NCBI GenBank assembly: GCA_950022655.1
Contig: OX465580.1
Span: 124,851,016-124,915,015 of the forward strand
Direction: 5' to 3'
DNA: 64,000 bases
Source: Alentia gelatinosa
Lineage: Eukaryota; Annelida; Polychaeta; Phyllodocida; Polynoidae
Part shown: piece after piece, positions 23,281-35,700 of the stretch
Layout of the letters: each line of letters begins with the position of its first letter
How positions within the stretch are numbered: the first letter of the stretch is position 1
Made by a program: the position numbers and the translations under genes
Notes under the pieces: model-generated
The model's input: only the letters and a program-made list of their open reading frames with translations
Database searches by the model: none
Told to the model about the DNA's origin: nothing

Positions 23281-24305
23281 TGACATTCTTTTAATCTCTG
23301 AGATTTATTTCTTGATATTTCCTGAGTCTTATTTCTTGATATTTCCTGAGCCCAATCGTATTTAATCCTTACGTGATAGTATCCAAGACACCCTTATTGT
23401 TTTATGTTTTTTCTCATTGTTGTAATGACAGTTTGCTTACTTCAGGCTATAGAAGCTGTTATTTTCGGAGCTCTTCCAGTTGGTTACCATGGCAACAAAA
23501 ACTCACAATTTCATTATTCATATATTGAAATTATTGTGGTCCATTTTACATGCCTTGGAATTATGAACAATGTTCTTTTCGCATTATCTTCAATGATATG
23601 TCATTTTTACCACTTTTACCCACTTTTATTGCCTTAATCATAGCAAAATAGCTTGATACCATGGAAACGGTAAATCCAATTCTTCTAAAACCCTTTCCAT
23701 CGAAATAACTGGACCCCAAAATATCATAGATCTGAAGTAATAAATATACTTTGCACAATTCAAAAATCCTACAAAACTTAAGTTGACAGCATACAAATAC
23801 ATGTATACTGATGCCCACTAGATACACACTAAAGCCCAATGCCCAACTACCGATTTCGGAACATTCATGCACCTTTGTCGGCGACAAACGGGCGGTAATT
23901 TGTCTCAGCCAAGGCATCCTAACCAAGTCGGCTGTAGTCGGTAGATGTAGGACAGCTAAGCAAGGGTGAGCCACCGATTAGTTAACCACCTCCTTCAAAT
24001 GTCCTAATACTAATACCCACCAACCACTCTCCTTGATGTCCGCCGGTCGAGCGAAGGGTTACATAATTTGCCTGCGACAAGTTCAATGACTCCTATACAA
24101 TTTACAATCTAATCGTTCAACCCTCAATCGGTAGATGGGCATTGGGCTTTACGTTTTACTCACACTGATACATTTACCATCAGTCCTCGGGTCTCTGTCC
24201 TGATGGAATCTAAACGAAATACTTGTAGCTCAATTACAATATTTCACACATACAATTAATCACCCACTCTATGTGTCAAGATATATCAAAGTACTTACCA
24301 CTCTC

Positions 24306-24679
24306 ACCCGGCGTTTACACTAGAGGACTAAATATATGGCGACTGTAGATCGTCAGCCAATAGTCGTCAGGCGGTGGCTATGTCCACTGCAAAAGTCGTC
24401 GAGCTCAGATTTTCCTTGAGCGTTTACACTGACGACACAGAATCGCCGCCTGTGTAGACGACTATTTCAAACCGGCTTGAAATAGTCGCCGGCGTCAGAG
24501 CGTTTTCAGTAGTCGTGAGGTGGTGCCAAATTTAGTAATCTGACATAATCAGACGATCTATAGTCGCCACACGCTTGACGTTTACAATAGGCGATTTCTA
24601 GCTTTTTACTGCTGAAAGTCGTCAGGAGGTGCAAAATGCAATAATCGCCGGGCAGAATCGTCTAGTGTAAACGCCGGGT
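24306..24679. mobile_element. 374-bp inverted-repeat MITE
   Basis: The left end ACCCGGCGTTTACACTAGA is matched in inverse at the right end (TCTAGTGTAAACGCCGGGT), giving a terminal inverted repeat of about 19 bp. Internal GTTTACA and GTCGTC words recur in both orientations, as in hAT-like MITEs. No clear target-site duplication was seen. Confidence 0.7.
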
Positions 24680-24892
24680 CACAGAGGCTTTTGATTTTAT
24701 ATAGGGAGCCAAAGTGAACCCGCTGAAACCACAGATACCCACCTACAAAACACCATTTCCGGTGGCCAGTAAGAACGAGGCTTAGTGCTAAAGCTATGGG
24801 GGTTTGAGGCTAGACTTATGTTTTTGGTCTCGTTTGTTACTTTTGAGGTGGAGTTTATAACTATCGCCTCTGAATAATTTTGTTTCAAAACT

Positions 24893-25070
24893 ATGATGAC
24901 AGTTGTTAAGTTTATTAGAAATTTGGATCTAAAAGATTGGTGAATGAGACATATAATCTTGAACCTACATAGTCAAAGTACTGAGCGCCTATACCCGGAA
25001 ATAGTATTTTGTGACCGGCTATCTGTGGTTGCAACGGGTTCACTTTGGCTCCCTATGGTGAATAATAAAC
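24893..25070 (+). repeat. Dispersed repeat, homologous to 111-285
   Basis: Shares long words with block A (the 'gatgacagttgttaagttta' and 'gtattttgtgaccggctatct' segments). Sequence from 25,070 to 26,010 holds no recognised gene. Confidence 0.65.
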
Positions 25071-26012
25071 TGAGAGAGGAGATGTCACACTGTTTACAGG
25101 CTGCGAGTACTTGCAAACTTTCCGTCTCCTTGGATGGTGTACTCACGCCACATGGCTCACTTTGTCATCATCTACATCTCAAGTCCAACAAAACAAAGTA
25201 AATCCTGCTACTTTCAGTTTTACTTTCAGTTCTACTCCCTACTACGAAACCTACAATACCACACTCGTTCCAAAATAGCCCGTGTGTATCAGAGCGTTAC
25301 ATTAACCGGGCTCCAAAAGAAGACATTATAATCGGTCGGTACGCCAGAGGATAAGGATACCAAGCCCAGAAGTGCAAATATAAACTACCATCAAAAGAGT
25401 CACCAAAAGTAATACAGCGCAACAGACTGGTAGGTATATTAACTTATAAACTCGTTCATTTATCGATTTTTAAAATGTTGGAAAATTATTACTGATTCTG
25501 TGGTCACGAAGGATTAAATCGCAGACTTACCACGTTCACCCACACCATTCCCGGAGGTAACTCATATCAAACATTCATGTACATCACAGGGTTCAAAATC
25601 TCATGAGATTCTTTTCCTTTTTAGGAGTAAATGTCGCCAACAATTGCAGGGGAAAAACATGTCAAAGGGAAATAAAATCCTACAAGGTAGACGAGGAGAT
25701 TGTGTTCTAAAATAGAATCTCAGCATGATTTGTCTCAGACAAGCACCCTGTGAAGAGAAATGTCGGGCCATATCGGATGAATATCGCAAGTGGGCCTTCG
25801 GTAGCAACTTTCCGTACTTTCTGTTAGAGTACTGTCAGGGATTGGAGAAAAGGTGTATAGAACACCGGTACATGAGTTCCTCCTTTACAGAAAATGTAAA
25901 TACGCAATAAAGATAGGCTGTGCGGGGTTCATGAGAAGCGAGAGAGGGTTCATGAGAGGGGTGAAGGGGGGGGGTGATTTTCCAAAAAATGTACGTACTA
26001 AGAAGGAAACTG

Positions 26013-26143
26013 ATGAGTGTTTGGTCTGTGTCCTCGTTCGCCATCGAGTTTGGAGTGCTCAGTAATATGAACGAGGCGATAGCCGAGTGAATATTCTGAA
26101 GCGCACCAAACGAGATGGTGAACAGGGACTCAGACCAAGCACG
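26013..26143. repeat. Foldback (imperfect palindrome)
   Basis: Arms of about 62 bp can pair: GTTTGGTCTGTGTCCTCGTT on the left against the complement of the segment ending near 26,140 (GGACTCAGACCAAGC). Part of the left arm also occurs inverted at about 36,325-36,360. It is probably a small foldback element inside the dispersed repeat. Confidence 0.55.
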
Positions 26144-26241
26144 AATATGTTTCTGATTTTATCTTAGCCTGGAAATATTCATCTTTTTATCACCCGTTGA
26201 GAACGAGTTACCGTTCTCGCAGGCCTGTTGAGAACGAGTTC

Positions 26242-26575
26242 GAGTAGTATACATAGCTGTATAGACCGCAGAATCAATTGTTTAAAATCAGTCATGCGTG
26301 GTGCTCCGCAGATTGTTCTTTCGTTTGTTTATTGCCCAATCTATTGTCTTTTGGTCGAGGTTGTTTGTATTATGAGCATACCGTGCCGGGAAGTCTGCGC
26401 CGGGTCACCTTAAGGGATTATCTTGGGTATTGTTCGCGTTCAGCGGAGCGTGGTGCTCCGCAGGGGCAAACATCGTGCTCCGCAGGGGTAAACACGGCCG
26501 AGTACACAGCCGCTGGTCAGTGCAGCGCCACCGTGTATGCTTAGCGTGTATGCTTAACGTGTAAGCTCGGCCGCC
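26242..26575 (-). repeat. Dispersed 330-bp repeat R, inverted copy
   Basis: Reverse complement of 8,585-8,920 and 46,155-46,487 over roughly 26,242-26,503, diverging afterwards. It sits directly after a copy of the 'gttgagaacgagtt' repeat, so R appears to have inserted into that older repeat. Confidence 0.75.
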
Positions 26576-26999
26576 ACGGGTCGGGCTGCACCCCTGAGGA
26601 CAAGTTGACACCTCTGAGCCTGTACATACATACAATAAGCAAGCGATTCGCTGCCTTCAGATATGTATGATGGCTCAGTGTATGAGATGACAACTAGCAC
26701 AAAGTGCTCAGATATGAATCTGAAGGGGATCATATATATATTAATAAGATATTACTATGAAATGGTGTTTACACATCATTTTCGTCAAGAATGCTTCAAT
26801 AACACTTGCAAAAATTAACAAATGAAGGTCTTGATATTTTGCAATTATCTATTAAAATTTTATAACTAAAACTGCTTTTAAATTAATATTTCATCAAGAA
26901 TTTGTTATAACTTCCATTAAAAAATATTAGAAATCATATTGTGCTGCCCCTATAGGTAGAGGTTGGAACTAAATTGATAATGCTCAGTCTATGGGAATA

Positions 27000-29900
27000 C
27001 GTTCAGAACTGGGAGTACATATTGAAACTCATGTAGTACAGTAAAACCCCTCTTCCAGGACACCCCGCTTAAGGGACCACCCCGCTTAAGGGACCACCCT
27101 GCTTTTACCTTTATCTAATTGGAATATCAGCCTGAAATTTGGTACATATAGGTAGAAAGGCAGGCTTTTCATTTCTGACAACGTATTTACAATTCGTTAC
27201 TATTTGTTAAAACCTTTTCCATAGTAAATCTGTAGCCATATGACCATTTCTTTTAATTCAATCTAATTTCTCCGCTGGTTCAAATTGAATGATATTTCAT
27301 ATACTGAAACTTCAGACAGTTTAGTTTACCCTAATTTAAGTCTCCGTCCAAAGATTCAATGCTGAAAGCCTCAAAGAAACCATTTTGAAAAAGATGTCTT
27401 ATAACCCAGCTATGATTAAATAAGCCAAAATAGTCACTGCTTGAATCTAATTTTCAAAAAATCAATATCTAATCCCAAATCATCCGAAATACACAAATTT
27501 ATATCACAAGAAAGCTGAGAATCTGTAGTTTACGAATATTTTGTCTCCAGTGATAAAATTTCAGTGAAATCCTCATAATAAATGATTTTCTAAATTGTAT
27601 CTCGACCAGTGACTGACACCCCCTACCAATTCTATAGTAAAGCTTTAATATTCTAAATTCGATAACTAAATCCCACATTGTCCGAAATACACAAAATATA
27701 TATTAGGAGAAAGCTAAGGACCCGTAGTTTACGAATCCAAGTTAAATCCTCATAATAAATGATTTCTAAATCGTGCCTGGCCCAGCGCCTAACTCCCCTA
27801 CAGCTCCCATAGTAAAGGCTCAGCTTAGATGATCATTTCTTTTAATTCAATTCTAATTTCTCCGCTGGTTCAAATTGAATGATATTTCATATAAGGAAAC
27901 CTCAGACAGTGTAGTTTACCCTAATATAAGTCCCAGTCCATAGATTCAATGCTGAAAGCCTCAAAGAAACCATTTTGAAAAAGAAGTCTTATGACCCAGC
28001 TATGGTTAAATAAGTCAAAATAGTCACTGCTCGAATCTAATTTTCAAAAACCAATATCTAAGTCCAAAATCACCCGAAATACACAATATTTATATCACAA
28101 GAAAGCTGAGAATCTGTAGTTTACGAATATTAATGTCTCCAGTGATAAAATTTCAGTGAAATCCTCATAATAAATGATTTTCTAAATCGTATCCCGACCA
28201 GTGCGTGACTCCCCTACCAAGCCTATAGTAAAGCTTTTAATATTCTAAATTCGATAACTAAATACCACATTGTCCAAAACACACAAATATATATATGAGG
28301 AGAAAGCTAAGGACCCATAGTTTACGAATGTTAATGTCTCCAGTATGTCTCCAGTGATAAAATTCCAGTGAAATCCTCATAATAAATGATTTTCTAAATC
28401 GTATCCCGACCAGTGCGTGACCCCCCTACAAAGCCTATGGTAAAGCTTTTAATATTCTAAATTCGATAACTAAATACCACATTGTCCAAAACACACAAAT
28501 ATATATATGAGGAGAAAGCTAAGGACCCGTAGTTTACGAATGTTAATGTCTCCAGTAATAGAATTCAAGTTAAATCCTCATAATAAATGATTTTCTAAAT
28601 CGTGCCTGGCCCAGCGCCTAACTCCCCTACCGCTCCCTTAGTAAAGGCTCAGCTTAGATGATCATTTCTTTTAATTCAATTCTAATTTCTCCGCTGGTTC
28701 AAATTGAATGATATTTCGTATAAACAAACCTCAGACAGTGTAGTTTACCCTAATCCAAGTCCCCGTCCATAGATTCAATGCTGAAAGCCTAAACTAAAAC
28801 ATTTGAAAATGATGTCTTAAAACCTAGCTATGGTACCATAAGCCATTTTATTGACAGAGTACTTTTATTCTCCTAAATCCGATATCTAAGTACCGACTTG
28901 TCCTAAATACACAAATTATATCTCAGAAGAAAGCTTGGAACCTGTAGTTTATGAATATTAATGTCTCTTGTGATAAAATTTAATAATTAACTATAAAATA
29001 GTGGAACATTTTACGATAAATAAATAAATTGTTTTTCAAACAAATTTTTTCATAATGTCCCAGGAGAAGCAGAATATAATGCTGAACCACCGTGCTTGAA
29101 CTGTTAGAGGATCTGTTTTCTCGCTTGGTTCGCTCTACGTGGGTGAATTTGGCAAGCGCTCGTTTTTTTTTCATCTACACTGTAGATCTGGTTTTCTTTA
29201 CGCAGACGAACAGCCTCCATTCGTCAATACCTGTGAGCAAAAGGAAGATCAGTGTTTATATAAATATATGGAGAATACTGGGGCATGGATAGCAAGTTAC
29301 AAATGTTAAACCTATGGGACAAAATACTAGGGGTTAGATAAAGGATAAGAAAATAATCAATATCATGAGAAATTAAATGAATGAAAACAATATGACATCA
29401 CATATACACTTCGAACGAGGTGAATATTTCAGCCAGAAAATAGATTCCATTCAGCCACACTAACTATGTCTCCCTATAATACCATTTGATGTTTATATTT
29501 ATAGCATATTTATTCCTTTATTTATTATCCACTTGATGCATAGATTAGTGTCCATAGAAACATATGGACAGCGTATATCTACATACCGGAGCATACAGAT
29601 ATGTTATATGCTCTGGGCTGCAAACCCCATCGCATACGGAAAGTTAGTACGTACCTAAATGAACTAATATCTGTACGCCACTTGTCAGGAAAGGTAGATA
29701 ATGAATACAATTTAGACTGCTTTCAGATAAAAACGGTTGTATGATCTTCGCAATGTAAGGTCACAATGTTTCAGTAGTTTCCTATAGGTACCGTCCGAAT
29801 CTAATTTCATAAATCAATATCTCAGTCCCCCCTCATGCCTGAATTGCACATTAATATATGAGAAAAAAGCTGAAACTGCCTAGTTTAGGAATATTTCATC

Positions 29901-31600
29901 CTCCAGTGTTTTTTCTCAGTAAATGCTCGTAAAAAATGTTTTTCGAAATGGTGTCTTGCCTAGAGCCCATCTCCCCTACTGCTCCCATGTTGAAGGTTCA
30001 GCGTTGAGTACCATTTTCATTAATTAATTAATTAATTTATCAATCTCTCCTGTTTCAAAGTCTATCATATCTTGTATAATCATACCTGAGACAGTGTAGT
30101 TTGCTCTAAGCTAAGTCGCCAATCATCGATTCAAGTAGAACACAGAGAAAAATAAAACAAAGTCCTAATCCACTCGCGCCTATGGACGAGTTGAGTTATT
30201 CACAGAGCATGTCCCGATACAGCGAAACGATGAACAAATTTTTTGTGAAATATTTCGATCAGAAGCGGTTAAATAGATTATTATATCGACGATAAAGTCC
30301 CCCCTACCTCCCACTACCTCGAGTACCAGCTAGACACTGATCTATGTATATCAACCTGACAAATTCCTGCATATATGATTCAACCGTGAATTAAGTCTAT
30401 AGACACAAACTATATTTGCTTTTGATTCTAATCTCTAGATTAGAAACCCTAGAGTGTGTGTAAATTAACCTAATCCAATTCACCGTTCATAGCTTCATGG
30501 TTAAAAGCCTGAAAGAAATTTTTTGAAAAAGATGTTTTATAACCCAGCGATGGCGAAATAGTCAATCTATTCACTGCTCGAATCTAAGTTCAAAAAAATC
30601 AATATCTAAGTCCCAACTCGTCCGAAATGGTCAAGATATATATCAAATGAAAGCTCAGTATCTCTCTAATCCAATTCACCGTTCATAGCTTCATGGTTAA
30701 AAGCCTGGAAGAAATTTTTTGAAAAAGATGTTTTATAACCCAGCTATGGCGAAATAGTCAATCTATCCACTGCTCGAATCTAAGTTAAAAAAATCAATAT
30801 CTAAGTCCCAACTCGTCCGAAATGGTCAAGATATATATCAAATGAAAGCTCAGTATCTCTAATTTACGAATATTACTGTCTCCTATCATTTATTTGAAGT
30901 AAAACAATATTAAAAAACAATTTTCTAATACTATCCTCACCTGAACTCTACTCCCATACCTTTCCTATAGTAAAGCCTAAGATAGATGAGCATTTCTGTC
31001 AATTCGATTCTAAATCCTACACTGGTTCAAAGTGAATGATATTTCGTATAAACAAACCTCATACAGTATAGTTTCCCCTAATCCAGTCCCCATCCATAGA
31101 TTCAATGCTCAAAACCAAAAATAAACCATTCGAAAACATGTCTTCGAACCTAGCTATGGCAGTACAAGCTATTTTAATCACTGAGTACTTTTAATTTTCT
31201 AAATTCTAAATTCTATAACTAATTCCCACATTATCCAAAATACAAAATTATATATATATATGAGAAGAAAGCTAAGAACCCATAGTTTAATAATATTAAT
31301 GTCTCCAGTGAGATATTTCAAAATAGATCTCATATTAAATGATTTTCTAATCATATCTCTACCAGTGCACCACTCCCTACAAAGTCTATAGTATAGCTTT
31401 TAATTTCTAAATTCCATAAATAAATAAATAAATCCCACATGTTCCCAAATACACAAATACCTATAAGGAGAAACCTAATAATCTGTAGTTTACGAATAAT
31501 AATGTTTCCAGACCTATATTTTAAGTTAAATCCTCATAATAAATTAATTTTGACTGCGTAATGCCTAAGGTTAAATATGAATTATTAAATCGAAACTCGT
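27000..31600. repeat. Old complex repeat field of ~200-bp and ~590-bp units
   Basis: Diverged units recur with recognisable words: 'ctccgctggttcaaattgaatgatatttc' near 27,270, 27,860, 28,690 and 31,010; 'aaagctgagaatctgtagtttacgaat' near 27,510 and 28,105; 'tcgataactaaatcccac' near 27,660 and 28,250; 'gattttctaaatcgtatcccgacc' several times. A recent duplication of about 187 bp is at 30,474-30,850. A 'cccgcttaagggaccacc' word is doubled near 27,065-27,100. No coding frame of interest was seen. It may be a degenerate satellite or a repeatedly duplicated element interior. Confidence 0.6.
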
Positions 31601-31699
31601 CTAACCTGGACAATATTCCCATAGATACAATCCTACAGTATGTAGAATATGAATATATGTATTATTAATCATTAATCTAAAGTTTAAACCCTGGGCGAC

Positions 31700-32680
31700 C
31701 TGATTTCCAATGACAGCTCGACCACCCTTCGTTTTGAGCAGTGACACGGCTTCCCATAGATTCAACCTTATAGTCTAGACAGTACTCTATAGAGGCTTTG
31801 CTGATCTTACTTACAAATCGTTAGGTTAATTCCACCGTCTCAAGTCTGACACCCTCGTACAGCTGCTGATCAGAGGAATGTGATGCTGGTTTCATTTTAC
31901 ACTGTTGACGCCGTAGGACGATATAAATGTCAATTTTGTGACTTGTCGAATCGACTCGTAGCATAGCAGACATGGTTTTGTCACTGGACTTGACACGTAT
32001 CCTTCCCGGCTGAAAGATCAGAAGTTATCACTGTATTAACCGCACTGTCGTTTGGTTTTCTGCCATAATATTTATATCCTTTTGTAGGTACAAGCCTTGT
32101 AATGAACGTGCTGGGTTCCATCTCTGTTCTTAATCCGTTATTTCACCAGGGAAAATGATTTTACACAGTGTCTATTGCGTAGAAGAATCAGCTTAGCCAT
32201 CCATGTTGACACTGACACTGACACTGACGCTCTCACCACCCCACCAACCTTTTTTGTACTGCGTCAAGTTTGAATTTGGCAATTGCTTAGATCACCTTAG
32301 AATTTTTTTATTTCGTAATACTTTGTGGATTTGTCTACCGCTGAGAGACCGGAAAGACTTGGATATTATGTCCATGTAGGCCATGATATGGGGCTGAGGT
32401 GCTGTGGGGCATGTAAGATAACTGATACCACAAAAGCGTGTTAAATAACGATAATTGTCAACCATCTCTTATCTAGTGACTTTTTTATAAACTACGAATG
32501 GGTCTGTTCCCTGGTGGATAGCGTAAAGTATAATCTTCTCATTCTACAAGTATCAATCAGATAATTCTGATTATCATGGCGTCTTTTACGATTTCGGAGC
32601 GAAAACAGGCTTTGTATTTCACTTATAGCTCCTAATAGCCTCTGATATCCATTTTACGACATAGCGCTGAACATCGACTT
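31700..32680. repeat. Internal duplication, copy 1 (upstream of exon 1 of the small membrane gene)
   Basis: About 31,990-32,340 resembles 34,840-35,160 ('gttatcactgtattaac.gc', 'cttagccatccat.ttgacac'). Each copy precedes an exon-like segment (32,732 and 35,243), suggesting duplication of a gene 5' region or intron. No separate gene is seen. Confidence 0.45.
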
Positions 32681-32731
32681 TTGACCCAGATTGGCTTTGA
32701 CCTAGATTTCATCATTCAAAAGGTTGACATC

Positions 32732-35700
32732 ATGGAGAGCGCACGTATTTGTATCGCTCTCTTTTCGTTCGTCCTGGGAGGTTTTTTCCTCCTTCTCCGG
32801 ACATGGCCCGCAATTATGTTTCTCTTCGGGCGGCTCATCAGACGTGTGATGAGAATCAATATCCCTTTTCGGTGAGTATTAGATGGTATTAACACAAATA
32901 AAATGAATAAGTTCTCACTTAACTTTTCCCAAATTGGTCACCTTCCTATTCAAACGGCCCGCCATAGCAATGAAATCTTCCCCCTCACACCCACTCCCAG
33001 CAAGCCAATACTATAATGTCGTATTAGTTCTGTATTCGGTTTGGTTTACAAAATGGTATTGAAAACTTCCTGAAATATGAATTCTCATACTCCCAAGTGT
33101 ATAATCACCCATTCTCGGCTTAAAGCCCTACCACCCCCCTCTCACACCGGTGTTCTGCTTATCTGTCCGAAAGCCGCCGTTTCTATAATCCCTCTATTAT
33201 CGCCCGAAGTAGTAAAATTTCTACACCGTTCGAAACCCTCATCAAATAACTCAAATGTAAATGAATTCTCATACTCCCAAGTGTATAATCACCCATTCTC
33301 GGCTTAAACCCTTACCACCCCCCTCTCACACCGGTGTTCTGCTTATCTGTCCGAAAGCTACCGTTTCTATAATCCCTCTATTATCGCCCGAAGTAGTGAA
33401 ATTTCTATACCGTTCGAAACCCTCATCAAATAACTCAAATGTAAAACTTAACATGTCAGGTTGTGAACTACATTTTCAAATGAAAAATTCAAGGCACTAA
33501 TGCCTCTGAGTGAATCTGTGAGAATCTAGCCGCAATTCTTTTCACAGGCACGTGGAAATCGCAGTCGGTATGGAGGAGATGGATGATGGTGAGTTCATCT
33601 TATTTAACACGTAGCACAATCAATATTTAGCAATATTTAACAATTACCTATGCATATGATACCACAAAATTAGTTTGTACAAAGGACAATACCAACCATC
33701 CTTTCCCTATTCCTAGTACGTGGTACAACCATAATATTTCCTCAGTGTATTTGCGCAGCGGTACCAACAACGGAAGTAGCTTACTGTAGCTTGCGCTAGT
33801 ACTATACACGAGAGGTCGCCCATACGAGTGGTGTGCCACTTTCCCCGTAGATGGCGCATGCTTCTTCACACTGCGTAACGGGATGTTTTTCTGTATGTAA
33901 CTCTGCATAGAAGAACCCTTTTTAGGCTTATTTCGAGTATAATCACTGTGAATGAGTAATTATGGTGTGGTTTGACTATACAATGGGATGTTTTACTGTA
34001 TGTAACTCTGCATAGAAGAACCCTTTTTTAGGCTTATTTCGAGTATAATCACTGTGAATGAGTAATTATGGTGTGGTTTAACCATGCAATATATTCAATA
34101 TAAATAAAAACGATTTAATATTAAACCCTGTTTTTCAACACAATTTTTTACTCAAATGAATAGAACTCAATGCTGACCTTTAGTTGATGTTACATTTAGG
34201 TAGCTACCATGGTTACATCCACATATTCCTTGTACCACGGTAAGTAAAAAAGCTACTCTAAACTATTAATATTCCGTGTAGCATGATCAAAGAACTATAA
34301 CCAAAGAAACCCAACTCCCATAATAACCAAAGAAACCTAACTCCCATATTATGACTTGACACTGCGTGGGCGGTAGCGCCGCACGGTGGTTGGTTTGCAT
34401 GAACTAAAATCCAGCATAGCATTTGATACAGGAGACTTGTTTAATGGTGTGATATAATGGTGTGATATTCAAAATATATCATGTTTGATACTTTAAAGAC
34501 CTAGAAATAAGTTATACCAAAGTTATTTCTCGTATTTATGCCTTAGATTTCAAATTATTATACTTAATTAGGCAAACCTAGGTACGAAGCATTTGCTCTG
34601 GTGACCATTGTACCAAAGGTGTGAAATAGTCTCCTACCTGTTTCTATTCTGTCATGTGCCGTTCGTGAGCGTAAAAAAAGCAATAGGATGCTTTGGTTAT
34701 ATCAGATATTATCTTTCGAACAGTTACATGACTTCCATTAAACTCAACTTTGTAATCCGACGTGGCTCTGTATAGGTTCAGCCTGTGTATTTACAAAACC
34801 GGGGTTTCGTCCACTGCATTGTAGTGTCTCTCCGATGAAGTTGAAATGAATATCCGTAGTTATCACTGTATTAACAGCGCTGTAGTTTGGTTTCCAACCA
34901 GAACATTGATATCCTCTCATAGGTAACAGCCTTATATAGGAACTGCTGTGCTCCATTGTGTTTGTTAATAGGCCATTTGACAAAGTCATTGCATAGAAGA
35001 AACTGCTTAGCCATCCATATTCACACTTTGACTCCCATCCCCCCTCTAACGGTTTTGCTCGGTTGGGCGAGTTTAAAATTTCTGTATTGCCTAGGTCCCC
35101 TTAGCAGTTCATTTATTCCATAATTTCTATTGGTTTCTGCGGTACACACGGGAGAGACATGCGTTTACTATACCAAATAGGATACTTTTCCTTTGAGTAT
35201 TATCAAAATAAACGAACAAACCCAATTTACTTCTTCTTACAGTTGATGGATAGTTCCCCGAAACTTGGAACTTTTAAAAAAATGTTAAGGTGAGTTATTA
35301 CCCTTTTTTCCTATATATATATATATACTTTTGCCATCAGTGTTAATGCTTCCCTAACCGGCTTGTCTGTGATATGGGAAACACTAGTCGAGTAGTATAT
35401 ATAGGTCGAGGAAATAGCATACCTTACAAAACCTGGGTTGAGTATAGACATAATTTGTACTATGCTATACTTGATCGTATGTAGCTCAGGTGACCAGTTT
35501 ATCCACTGCAGCGTTTTTGCTTATAGACCCTATCGAGGTACCCCAGAATTCAATCTGTTTACAGTTCCCGGTGTGCGCTGGTTACAGACGTAATATGGTA
35601 ATAGACCCTTGACCCGTAACTCACAATTTATAAATCTTCAAATGGAAATTCCGATGTCAGAAATGGAAATTTCAACTACTTCTACATGTAAACCCGAAAT

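Larger units (their letters stand above)
20418..23744 (+). mobile_element. Decayed DNA transposon with long terminal inverted repeats and a CXC-type gene relic
   Basis: The segment 20,418-20,546 (from TTTATTACTTCAGATC) is an imperfect inverted repeat of 23,634-23,744. The match covers over 100 bases, with one 14-base insertion in the left arm. The similarity seems to extend weakly outward, so the true ends may lie beyond these points. No target-site duplication was identified. Subterminal zones on both sides contain near-palindromic GTTACCATGGCAAC words. The interior carries a plus-strand coding relic. The superfamily is not assigned. Confidence 0.6.

Noticed and set aside
23561..23974. 137-codon minus-strand frame
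   Set aside because: It reads through the right inverted repeat of the CXC transposon. The left repeat does not keep the frame.
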